Below are positions 1-6,816 of a stretch of DNA of 6,816 bases, one piece after another. The stretch spans positions 1 through 6,816 of the forward strand of contig JARFQM010000355.1 in the NCBI GenBank assembly GCA_029287755.1, given 5' to 3'. Source of the stretch: Desulfofustis sp. (GTDB taxonomy: Bacteria; Desulfobacterota; Desulfobulbia; Desulfobulbales; Desulfocapsaceae). The notes beneath the pieces were generated by a model that saw nothing but the letters and a program-made list of their open reading frames with translations, searched no databases and was not told where the DNA came from. The translations under genes and the position numbers were made by a program. Each line of letters begins with the position of its first letter. Within the stretch, counting starts at the first letter, position 1.

Positions 1-234
1 GAACAGGATCATCAGGTCGATATCAGAGAAGGGAAAGAGTTCCTGACGACCATAGCCGCCTAGGGCGACCAGTGCCACCTGGCTTTCTTTGTCGGCGTCG
101 GCAATGGCCGCGAAACGGTCCCGGATAAACTCGTCGGTCAGGCCGCTCAGGGTTCGCAGCAGCGATTTCCCACTCAGGCCCTGGGACCAGAGGTCGTCCA
201 GAGCCTGACGCTGGGTTTTCAGTTTGGTGGACAT
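1..234 (-). CDS. glnD: Bifunctional PII uridylyltransferase/uridylyl-removing enzyme GlnD, N-terminal part (cut by window edge)
   Basis: Only the first 78 codons are present; the gene continues past position 1. GlnD is the cytoplasmic glutamine sensor that adds UMP to PII proteins when glutamine is low and removes it when glutamine is high. Residues 59-63 (GGYGR) followed by Ser70-Asp71-Ile72-Asp73 (the SDID of the nucleotidyltransferase fold, with the metal-binding Asp pair) match the catalytic motif near the start of GlnD. The HD domain and the two ACT domains expected further on lie outside the window. The ATG at 234 is chosen because it gives the usual short N-terminal extension before the motif. 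It lies 5 bases after the PII stop codon and I see no strong Shine-Dalgarno sequence, so translational coupling to the upstream gene is likely. The immediate linkage to its own substrate protein supports the call. Whether the rest of the gene is intact cannot be seen. Confidence 0.9.
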   Translation of the reverse strand, partial: MSTKLKTQRQALDDLWSQGLSGKSLLRTLSGLTDEFIRDRFAAIADADKESQVALVALGGYGRQELFPFSDIDLMILF

Positions 235-239
235 GCGGG

Positions 240-581
<342 letters not shown>

Positions 582-625
582 TCACCTACTTGTTCTGGAT
601 CGTCATTAGCAGTGTTCAGTAATTT

Positions 626-638
626 TCAATTTAATTGA
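626..638. promoter_or_regulatory. Short AT-rich palindrome upstream of the PII gene
   Basis: TCAATT-T-AATTGA is a perfect inverted repeat of 6-base arms around one base, 48 bases upstream of the PII start codon. The surrounding 600-660 stretch is notably AT-rich compared with the genes, as expected for a promoter region. No good -35/-10 pair with proper spacing could be assigned on the minus strand; a TTGAAA overlapping the palindrome is followed by a GCTAAT only 13 bases later. It could be an operator or a chance AT palindrome. Confidence 0.25.
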
Positions 639-670
639 GGTTCATGAAAAATAAGGATTTTCGTTCAATA

Positions 671-766
671 TCGAGGCGCGGGCGGAAATTTTACCGGAGG
701 CATATAGGTAAATATGTTGTGGATAAAATTTCCGTGCGCAAAGATTGGACGAAAGGACAATTTTTC
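671..766. repeat. Copy A of a dispersed ~97-base hairpin repeat, in the amtB-PII gap
   Basis: This stretch aligns in direct orientation with 3891-3990: I count about 49 identities over the first 70 columns with one gap, including the shared words ACCGGAGGC (693-701) and ATAAAATTTCCG (723-734). The similarity continues to the right through AGATTG (742-747). The copy has perfect 11-base inverted arms, CGGAAATTTTA at 683-693 and TAAAATTTCCG at 724-734, flanked by further GCGC complementarity. Nested inside, GGCATAT (699-705) can pair with ATATGTT (712-718) using two G-U pairs. The element ends about 8 bases before the amtB stop codon, so in the amtB transcript it would fold directly after the coding region. 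Possible roles are a 3'-end stabiliser, a processing or termination site, or a REP-like selfish element. None is shown by the sequence. Confidence 0.75.
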
Positions 767-773
767 TGGTCAG

Positions 774-1991
774 CTAGTTGTATGCCGTCTCCGAATGCTC
801 AGTCGAATCCATACCGGCAACCTCCGACTCCTCGCTGAGCCGCAGTCCAATGGTTGCATCTATGCCTTTGAATATAAGCCAGCTCGCTCCGAACGCATAA
901 AAGCTGACGACGACGGCGCCGATGATCTGGGCAACCAGCTGCCCCGGATTGCCGTGCAAAAGGCCGTCTACCCCGCCTGGGTTTACCGCCGTGGAGGCGA
1001 ACAGACCGAGGCAGATAGTACCCAGCAATCCGCCCACGCCATGGATGCCGACCACGTCGAGAGAATCGTCGAGATTGAATTTCATCTTCATGCTCACGAA
1101 GGTATAACAGAAAGTACCGCCAAGCAAGCCCACCAGTATGGCCGCGTTGGGGCCCACAAACCCGGCCGTCGGCGTAATGGTTGCCAGCCCGGCGATGGCT
1201 CCCGAGGCAGCACCCAGGGTCGTCGGGTTACCCCGCATTTTCCACTCGAGGACTACCCACATGACCATGCCGGCCATGCCGGCCAGATGAGTGGCGACAA
1301 AGGCCGTGGCTGCAACCTCGTCGGCAGCCAGGGCCGAACCGCCGTTAAAGCCAAACCAGCCGAACCAGAGGAGCGCGGTACCCAGTACCGTCATCGGCAG
1401 GTTGTGGGGCATGAAATTGGTTCTGCCAAACCCCTTCCGCGGGCCGATGACCAGTACGCCGGCCAGCGCTGCCATGCCGCAGGTTGCGTGGACCACCAGC
1501 CCGCCGGCAAAATCCATCACACCGAGGCTGCCGAGCCAGCCGCCGCTGCTCCAAATCCAGTGACAGACGGGGTTATAGACAAACACTGCCCAGAGCACCG
1601 AAAAAACCACGAAGGGTACGAACCTGACCCTCTCGGCAAAGGCTCCGGTGATCAGCGCCGGGGTGATGATGGCGAACATGCACTGGTAGATCATGAACAC
1701 CGTCTGGGGAATGGTGGTGGCATAATCAGGACTCGGCGCCGAGGTCACGCCGCTGAGGCCGAACCAGGAGAGATCGCCAATGAAACCGCCAATTGAGGGG
1801 CCGAACGACATGGAATAGCCGAGGTAAACCCATTCGATGGAGATCAGCGAAATCATGAAGAGACTCTGCATGATCGTGCCAAGCACGTTCTTGCCCCTGA
1901 CCATCCCTCCATAAAAGAGTGCCAGCCCGGGAGTCATCAACAGTACCAGTCCTGCCGAAATGATAATAAAAACCGTATCCGCTTTGTTCAT
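774..1991 (-). CDS. amtB: Ammonium transporter AmtB (Amt/MEP/Rh family)
   Basis: 405 residues forming a trimeric inner-membrane channel that conducts ammonium/ammonia. The conserved pore residues are all visible: Asp160 in the DFAGG motif, the twin histidines His168 (VVHATCG) and His317 (GIHGVGG), Trp147 and Ser219 at the expected recruitment site, and phenylalanine gate candidates Phe106 and Phe213/Phe215. Hydrophobic segments run along the whole protein as expected for eleven helices, starting with residues 7-29. Unlike E. coli AmtB there is no separate cleavable signal peptide; the protein begins almost directly at the first helix. The short charged C-terminal tail (about 380-405) is where PII binding is coordinated in the family. 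The start is supported by GGAGG at 1998-2002, six bases before the ATG. The PII gene and glnD follow downstream, the classical nitrogen-control arrangement. A palindromic operator candidate lies about 45-64 bases upstream of the start. Confidence 0.97.
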   Translation of the reverse strand: MNKADTVFIIISAGLVLLMTPGLALFYGGMVRGKNVLGTIMQSLFMISLISIEWVYLGYSMSFGPSIGGFIGDLSWFGLSGVTSAPSPDYATTIPQTVFMIYQCMFAIITPALITGAFAERVRFVPFVVFSVLWAVFVYNPVCHWIWSSGGWLGSLGVMDFAGGLVVHATCGMAALAGVLVIGPRKGFGRTNFMPHNLPMTVLGTALLWFGWFGFNGGSALAADEVAATAFVATHLAGMAGMVMWVVLEWKMRGNPTTLGAASGAIAGLATITPTAGFVGPNAAILVGLLGGTFCYTFVSMKMKFNLDDSLDVVGIHGVGGLLGTICLGLFASTAVNPGGVDGLLHGNPGQLVAQIIGAVVVSFYAFGASWLIFKGIDATIGLRLSEESEVAGMDSTEHSETAYN

Positions 1992-2035
1992 GACAGTCCT
2001 CCGTCCCTGGTTGAATCGCCTTACGGCGCCCCAGC

Positions 2036-2055
2036 ATATTACATATTTGTAATAT
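2036..2055. promoter_or_regulatory. Perfect inverted repeat in the amtB promoter region (operator candidate)
   Basis: ATATTACA-TATT-TGTAATAT: 8-base perfect arms with a 4-base spacer, 45-64 bases upstream of the amtB start codon. On the minus strand the same bases include TAATAT, which could serve as a -10 box, so a protein bound here would interfere with or direct amtB transcription. The dyad geometry fits a dimeric helix-turn-helix regulator. I cannot name the regulator; it does not match the NtrC consensus, and it is not the TGTNA-N7-TNACA box of Bacillus TnrA/GlnR. Confidence 0.5.
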
Positions 2056-2062
2056 ATTTGTA
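2043..2062. repeat. Helically phased direct repeat overlapping the amtB operator candidate
   Basis: ATATTTGTA occurs at 2043-2051 and again at 2054-2062, an 11-base period, about one turn of DNA. The first copy covers the right half of the inverted repeat at 2036-2055, so a second protein half-site could sit on the same DNA face. The tract is AT-rich, which raises the chance of coincidence. Confidence 0.4.
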
Positions 2063-2324
2063 TTTATTGCAGCGGATAATAACATGGATGGAAGGATAAT
2101 CAATATGTTTTTTAGGCTTTTCCTGGTGCCGCGATCCGACTATCTTAATTATCTAGCCGACTCCATGGCTTTTTTCGTGGGGTGAATTTTCTAGACAGCA
2201 ACGGACAACCTGGGCAAGCAGCCCGTAAAACAGAAATTGTCAAAGAAGAGAGGTTGATGGTTGACGCTGTCCAGCGGCCATGTTTGGATACTGAGCTCAC
2301 CCACTGCAGAGGAAACCGCTCATC

Positions 2325-3428
<1,104 letters not shown>

Positions 3429-3433
3429 GACGC

Positions 3434-3439
3434 AAGGAG
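3434..3439 (+). promoter_or_regulatory. Ribosome binding site fixing the PilZ gene start
   Basis: AAGGAG, five bases before the ATG at 3445. It decides between this start and an in-frame ATG at 3376 that would lie inside mtnA and add 23 residues unlike the PilZ family. Confidence 0.85.
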
Positions 3440-3444
3440 TCTTC

Positions 3445-3813
3445 ATGTCACACGGTGAAAAACGCAAATTCATAAGATGGGACGCCATCCATCTGCTCGA
3501 TTATACCATCATCGAATCCGACGGCACGAAAGGCCGGTATTCCATGGGCAGGACGCTTGACGTCAGCCTCAACGGACTCAAACTTGAAACATCCTATGAG
3601 ATTCCGCTGGAGGCCGAGCTCGAAATCACGGTCGGCATAGAAGAAGATCTGGTAGACCTGGTAGGTCGTGTCACCCACTCTTCCCGCAGAGGGGGGCGGT
3701 ACATATCGGGCATTGAATTCGTCAAGATGTCGGCCGAGGGCCGCCGGGTCTTTCGGCTCTATACGGACGCCTTCAAAAAATACCAGGAAGAGACTGCAGC
3801 AGTCGAAGATTAA
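3445..3813 (+). CDS. Stand-alone PilZ-domain protein (probable cyclic-di-GMP receptor)
   Basis: 122 residues, essentially a single PilZ domain with no signal peptide or membrane segment, so cytoplasmic. Both halves of the cyclic-di-GMP signature are intact: RKFIR (residues 7-11, the RxxxR motif) near the N-terminus and DVSLNG (39-44, the D/NxSxxG motif) at the start of the beta barrel. Such small PilZ proteins usually act as adaptors that change a partner (motility, pilus, polysaccharide synthase or signalling protein) when cyclic-di-GMP binds. The start was chosen from the strong AAGGAG and because the RxxxR motif normally lies close to the N-terminus. The gene begins 16 bases after the mtnA stop, so the two are probably one transcript. 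The GDP-mannose genes converge on it from the other strand, which hints at, but does not show, a link to exopolysaccharide. A 6-base inverted repeat (AAGATT/AATCTT, 3806-3820) overlaps the stop codon; it is AT-only apart from one pair and is not a convincing terminator. The partner and exact role are unknown. Confidence 0.92.
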   Translation: MSHGEKRKFIRWDAIHLLDYTIIESDGTKGRYSMGRTLDVSLNGLKLETSYEIPLEAELEITVGIEEDLVDLVGRVTHSSRRGGRYISGIEFVKMSAEGRRVFRLYTDAFKKYQEETAAVED

Positions 3814-3890
3814 AAATCTTACTGCTCAATCCCCGCCTCTCTTCAGGAAAAGCCAAAGCAGTCCTGGTAAAAATATAGTTGGGTTCGAGA

Positions 3891-3990
3891 TCAAGGCTCG
3901 GACGACGATTCCACCGGAGGCGTATAATCAATGCGTCGACAATAAAATTTCCGCCCGCAACGCAGAGATTGAGACAAAAGATACTATTTC
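3891..3990. repeat. Copy B of the dispersed hairpin repeat, between the PilZ gene and manC
   Basis: Second copy of the element at 671-766, in the same orientation. It shares ACCGGAGGC (3913-3921), ATAAAATTTCCG (3942-3953) and AGATTG (3966-3971) with copy A. An inner stem is possible between GGCGTAT (3919-3925) and ATGCGTC (3931-3937), all seven pairs forming if G-U is allowed on the plus-strand RNA. The outer arms seen in copy A are degenerate here: the right arm is kept but the left arm (3903-3913) has several changes. The right end coincides with the manC stop codon (3989-3991). It fills most of the 175-base convergent gap, where no standard terminator is evident, so it may also serve as a transcript end for one or both strands. 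Confidence 0.7.
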
Positions 3991-5401
3991 ACTCGTTTCT
4001 GCCGTAGATATCCTCAAAGCGCACGATATCGTCCTCGCCGAGATAACTGCCGATCTGCACTTCAATCAATTCCAGCGGGATAACGCCGGGATTTTCCAGC
4101 CGATGGACGTTGCCCGCCGGGATATAGGTGGACTGATCTTCGTGCAGCAGGATCTCTTTGTCCCCGTTGGTGACCAGCGCAGCCCCCTTGACCACCACCC
4201 AGTGCTCGTGACGATGGTGGTGCATCTGCAGTGACAGTTTCTCACGCGGGTTGACGACTATTTTTTTGATCTGGTAGCGCGGCTGCTCGGCCAATACGGA
4301 GTAGCTGCCCCAGGGGCGATAGACTGTCTGGTGAAACTTGAACTCATCTCGCTCCTCTCGCTTGAGCCGGGTCACCACCTTCTTCACATCCTGTGCTCTC
4401 GACAGCGGAGCGACCAGCACCGCATCGGCCGTTTCCACCACCAGGGTGTCCTCGAGTCCGACGGCGGCCACCATCAGGTCCTCTGCCCGGATCAGCGAAT
4501 TCCTGGTGTCTTCGAGCACCACGTCACCCTGGCTGACATTGCCGTTTTCATCATGGTCCAGCACCTCGTAGAGCGCCTGCCAGGAGCCGATGTCACTCCA
4601 CCCCAGGGCGGCGGCCACCACCACCGCCTTGTCGGTTTTCTCCATCAGGGCATAATCTATGGATTCGCTTGGGCAGCGCTGCATAGCCTCGGTGGAGAAT
4701 CGATAGAAGCGTCCATCCCGGGTGCCGGCGCCCACCGCCTCGGTCATGGCGGAGAGTATCTCGGGGGCATGGGTCTCCATTTCTGATTGGAAGGTTGCGG
4801 CGGAAAAGGCAAACATGCCGCTGTTCCAGAAATAGTTCCCGGCGGCCAGATACTGCTCGGCCACACTGAGTTCTGGTTTTTCCTTGAAGGACAGGACCCT
4901 GCCGTTCGCACCGCCCTCGATGTAGCCGTAGCCGGTCTCCGCCTTCTGCGGCTCGATGCCGAAGGTGACGATAGCGCCAGCAGCGGCTTTTTGCGCCGCC
5001 GTGACCACCGCCTCGTTGAAGGCGGGAACATCGCTGATCAGATGATCGGCCGGTAGAATCAGCAGGGTCAGATCGGTATCACTGCGCACCCGGCTGACAT
5101 ACTCCACCGCCCCGGCGATGGCCGGTGCTGTATTGCGGCCAACCGGTTCAAGCAGAATGGTGTACTCCTGCCCGAGTTCCAGCTCGTCTATCTGGCTCTT
5201 GGTGATGAAGCGGTGATCCTCGCCGACCACGACAATAGGCGGCAGTCCTCCTTCTATGGTGCCAACTCTTCTGATGGTGTTCTGCAGCAGCGACGTCTGG
5301 TCGATGAGGCAGAGCAGCTGCTTGGGGTAGATTTCACGGGACAGCGGCCAGAGCCTGGTTCCCGTTCCTCCGGCCAGAACCACCGGCTGGATTGTTGCCA
5401 T
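3989..5401 (-). CDS. manC: Bifunctional mannose-1-phosphate guanylyltransferase / mannose-6-phosphate isomerase (type II PMI-GMP)
   Basis: 470 residues, the usual length for the AlgA/CpsB/XanB family. The N-terminal two thirds is the nucleotidyltransferase that joins mannose-1-phosphate to GTP: LAGGTGTRLWPLSR (9-22) with PKQ at 26-28, EPVGRNTAPA (85-94), LPADH (116-120), FKEKP (172-176) and FWNSGMF (191-197). The C-terminal part (about 350-470) is a cupin-type phosphomannose isomerase with metal-binding QMHHHRHEHW (392-401) and the closing NVHRLENPG (431-439) and YLGEDDIVR (453-461). It therefore catalyses both the first and the last step from fructose-6-phosphate to GDP-mannose. AGGAG at 5408-5412 (complement), six bases before the ATG, supports the start. 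It begins 32 bases after manB on the same strand, so the two form an operon. GDP-mannose feeds exopolysaccharide, O-antigen, GDP-fucose or GDP-rhamnose synthesis; which one applies cannot be told from this window. Confidence 0.96.
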   Translation of the reverse strand: MATIQPVVLAGGTGTRLWPLSREIYPKQLLCLIDQTSLLQNTIRRVGTIEGGLPPIVVVGEDHRFITKSQIDELELGQEYTILLEPVGRNTAPAIAGAVEYVSRVRSDTDLTLLILPADHLISDVPAFNEAVVTAAQKAAAGAIVTFGIEPQKAETGYGYIEGGANGRVLSFKEKPELSVAEQYLAAGNYFWNSGMFAFSAATFQSEMETHAPEILSAMTEAVGAGTRDGRFYRFSTEAMQRCPSESIDYALMEKTDKAVVVAAALGWSDIGSWQALYEVLDHDENGNVSQGDVVLEDTRNSLIRAEDLMVAAVGLEDTLVVETADAVLVAPLSRAQDVKKVVTRLKREERDEFKFHQTVYRPWGSYSVLAEQPRYQIKKIVVNPREKLSLQMHHHRHEHWVVVKGAALVTNGDKEILLHEDQSTYIPAGNVHRLENPGVIPLELIEVQIGSYLGEDDIVRFEDIYGRNE

Positions 5402-5433
5402 TGATATCTCCTGTTGATAGTGATATGGGCTTC

Positions 5434-6795
5434 TCAGTCACGAATGAGGGCGAGCAGCTCAGCAGTTTTCTGCTCCAGCAAAGCGGTGTCCCCCCTGGTC
5501 TCCACATTGAGGCGCAACAGCGGCTCGGTGTTTGATTTTCTGATATTAAACCGAAAATCATCAAAAGCAACACTCAAGCCGTCGACCGTCTCCCTGGCGC
5601 CGCCGGGGAAAGCCCTTTCCACGGCCGCTATCACCGCGTCAGGGTCCTCCACCTTCGAATTTATTTCCCCCGAGGTGGGGTAGGCCTGCATGCGTGACCC
5701 GATAAGCTCGGAGAGTGGTACCCCTGTTCTGCTCATCAGCGCATAGACCAGCAGCCAGGGGATCATACCCGAGTCGCAGCAGCCGAAGTCACGGAAATAG
5801 TGATGGGCCGACATCTCACCGCCATACACGGCCTGCTCCCGCCACATGCGCTCCTTGATCAGGGCATGCCCGGTTTTGGTCTGCACCGGAATGCCGCCGG
5901 CTGCTTCCACCAGGTCAACGGTATTCCAGACCAGTCGCGGGTCGTGCAGGATTTTACCACCCTTTTCACGGCCCAGCATTTCCTGGGCCAGCAGACCCAC
6001 CATATAATACCCTTCGATGAAATTGCCGCGCTCGTCCCAGAAGAAGCAGCGATCGAAATCACCGTCCCAGGCGATGCCGAACTGCGCCTGGTGACGGGTC
6101 ACCGCCGCGCCTGTCTCCTTTCTGTTTTCGGCCAGCAGCGGATTCGGCACCCCGTTCGGGAAGGTGCCGTCCGGCTGGTGGTGCAGCCTGACAAACTCGA
6201 CCGGCAACCGTTCTTCAAGCAGATCGATTACCGCGCCAGCACAGCCGTTGCCGCTGTTGGCCACCACCTTCATCGGCACCAGCGAGTCGAGCGGGACGTG
6301 GCCGAGCAGGTGGTCGATGTACGCGGTCTTATCCTCGAGCTTCAGCTGAGTGCCGCGCTTGTCGCCCGGTTCGGGCACCTGGCCGGCACCAATCATACGG
6401 CCGATTTCATAGAGGCCGTTGTCCCCGGTTACCGGCCGGGCACCCCGCTGCACGAATTTCAGACCGTTGTAGTCGGCCGGATTGTGACTGGCGGTGATCA
6501 TGATACCCCCGTCAACACCCCTATTGGCGAGACTGAAGGCACCGTGATAGACTTCCTCGGTACCGCACAGTCCCAGGTGCAGGACGTCAACCCCCATCCG
6601 GTTGAGCCCGGCCGCCAGCGCCTCGGTCAGCTCCGGGCTTGACAGCCTTATGTCGTGGCCGACCACCAGCTGTGTCGGTTTCAGGACGGCAGCGAAACAG
6701 CGGCCGATCTGCTCGACCATCTCCCCATTGAGTTCACCCGGCACCCTTCCTCTGATATCGTAGGCCTTGAAACAGGCCGGTCTTTCAGCAGCCAT
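5434..6795 (-). CDS. manB: Phosphomannomutase (ManB/CpsG type)
   Basis: 453 residues, close to E. coli CpsG. It interconverts mannose-6-phosphate and mannose-1-phosphate, the middle step to GDP-mannose, in the cytoplasm. The four family motifs appear in order: phosphoserine loop TASHNP with Ser103, metal loop DGDFDR (244-249), sugar-recognition GEMSAHHYF (326-334), and phosphate-binding RKSNTEPLLRLN (419-430). Asp246 followed by Phe rather than Gly in the metal loop is normal for the CpsG/ManB branch and is not a defect. The strong overall match to CpsG (for example HDPRLVWNTVD and FGCCDSGMIPWLL) argues for phosphomannomutase rather than phosphoglucomutase, although dual activity as in AlgC cannot be excluded. 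An AGGTAGG-like ribosome site sits five bases upstream of the ATG. Only 21 bases upstream are visible, so the promoter and any earlier operon gene lie outside the window. manC follows directly downstream. Confidence 0.95.
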   Translation of the reverse strand: MAAERPACFKAYDIRGRVPGELNGEMVEQIGRCFAAVLKPTQLVVGHDIRLSSPELTEALAAGLNRMGVDVLHLGLCGTEEVYHGAFSLANRGVDGGIMITASHNPADYNGLKFVQRGARPVTGDNGLYEIGRMIGAGQVPEPGDKRGTQLKLEDKTAYIDHLLGHVPLDSLVPMKVVANSGNGCAGAVIDLLEERLPVEFVRLHHQPDGTFPNGVPNPLLAENRKETGAAVTRHQAQFGIAWDGDFDRCFFWDERGNFIEGYYMVGLLAQEMLGREKGGKILHDPRLVWNTVDLVEAAGGIPVQTKTGHALIKERMWREQAVYGGEMSAHHYFRDFGCCDSGMIPWLLVYALMSRTGVPLSELIGSRMQAYPTSGEINSKVEDPDAVIAAVERAFPGGARETVDGLSVAFDDFRFNIRKSNTEPLLRLNVETRGDTALLEQKTAELLALIRD

Positions 6796-6816
6796 TTTTA
6801 CCTACCTTTTTCTCTA

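Larger units (their letters stand above)
1992..2324. other. Divergent amtB/mtnA intergenic region
   Basis: 333 bases with no gene I can support. The amtB side (about 2036-2105) is strongly AT-rich and holds the inverted and direct repeats listed separately. It also has two copies of GGATAAT (2074-2080 and 2094-2100) exactly 20 bases apart, and a small stem CGCC-TTAC-GGCG (2017-2028) in the presumed amtB leader. The mtnA side (2106-2324) has a small GGGC/GCCC stem at 2212-2224 and a TTGACG at 2261-2266 resembling a -35 box, but with no convincing -10 at normal spacing (TTGGAT at 17 bases matches poorly). I recognise no riboswitch here and no clear sigma-54 promoter or NtrC site. Confidence 0.6.

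Noticed and set aside
714..1796. Long open frame of 360 codons on the plus strand opposite amtB
   Set aside because: It lies within the amtB coding sequence on the opposite strand, is low in hydrophobic core patterns and rich in Gly/Arg/His/Glu, resembles no family, and has no ribosome site. It is a GC-bias shadow of amtB.
2013..2032. Possible sigma-54 promoter for amtB (a GG-N10-GC on the minus strand)
   Set aside because: Only the GG and GC spacing fits; the flanking bases do not match TGGCAC-N5-TTGC, and the same bases form a small CGCC/GGCG stem.
2115..2125. 11-base match CAGGAAAAGCC between two intergenic regions (complement of 2115-2125, and 3844-3854)
   Set aside because: Matches of this length are expected by chance several times in a window of this size, and the flanks do not align.
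2261..2289. -35-like TTGACG upstream of mtnA
   Set aside because: No good -10 box at 16-18 bases; TTGGAT matches only three of six positions. Kept as a remark, not a promoter call.
3814..3888. Rho-independent terminator after the PilZ gene (ACTGCT/AGCAGT at 3821-3862, CAGGA/TCCTG at 3844-3866)
   Set aside because: The arms are 5-6 bases with loops of 13-30 and no proper U-tract, so the structures are too weak to call.
6049..6066. Apparent loss of a glycine in the metal loop of the phosphomannomutase (DGDFDR instead of DGDGDR)
   Set aside because: DGDFDR is normal in the E. coli CpsG/ManB branch, and the three metal-binding aspartates are kept.
5800..6642. Open frame of 280 codons on the plus strand opposite manB
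   Set aside because: Fully inside manB on the other strand with no family motifs; a codon-bias shadow.

Overview
The window comes from a fairly GC-rich bacterium and carries seven genes of ordinary bacterial families. Gene content and order (amtB, PII and glnD in a row; an alphaproteobacterial-style MtnA; a stand-alone PilZ protein; an enterobacterial-type ManB/ManC pair) fit a Gram-negative proteobacterium in the broad sense. A Desulfobacterota (former deltaproteobacterial) origin is my best guess, at low confidence, from overall resemblance only.

Left block (1-1991, all minus strand): a nitrogen-control cluster read from right to left, amtB (ammonium channel), then a PII signal protein, then the first 78 codons of glnD (PII uridylyltransferase), which runs off the left edge. 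The three products form one sensing circuit. GlnD modifies PII on Tyr51 according to glutamine level, and unmodified PII is expected to plug AmtB. PII and glnD are only 5 bases apart, while a 195-base gap with a folded repeat separates amtB from PII.

Middle (1992-2324): a 333-base divergent intergenic region. Just upstream of amtB lies a perfect inverted repeat (8-base arms, 4-base spacer) overlapped by an 11-base-phased direct repeat, a good operator candidate. The half next to mtnA shows nothing I can name.

Plus-strand block (2325-3813): a methylthioribose-1-phosphate isomerase (mtnA; methionine salvage or a related shunt), followed after 16 bases by a 122-residue PilZ protein with an intact cyclic-di-GMP-binding signature. 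The two are probably co-transcribed.

Right block (3989-6795, minus strand): manB then manC. Together they cover all three steps from fructose-6-phosphate to GDP-mannose, because ManC carries both the isomerase and the guanylyltransferase domains. The pair converges on the PilZ gene.

The most interesting non-coding signal is a roughly 97-base element present twice in the same orientation (671-766 and 3891-3990). Each copy lies directly against the stop codon of a minus-strand gene (amtB, manC), and each has potential nested hairpin structure. I see no CRISPR array, tRNA, rRNA, insertion sequence or defence system. I found no convincing wholly new system; the repeat and the amtB operator candidate are the items worth following up.
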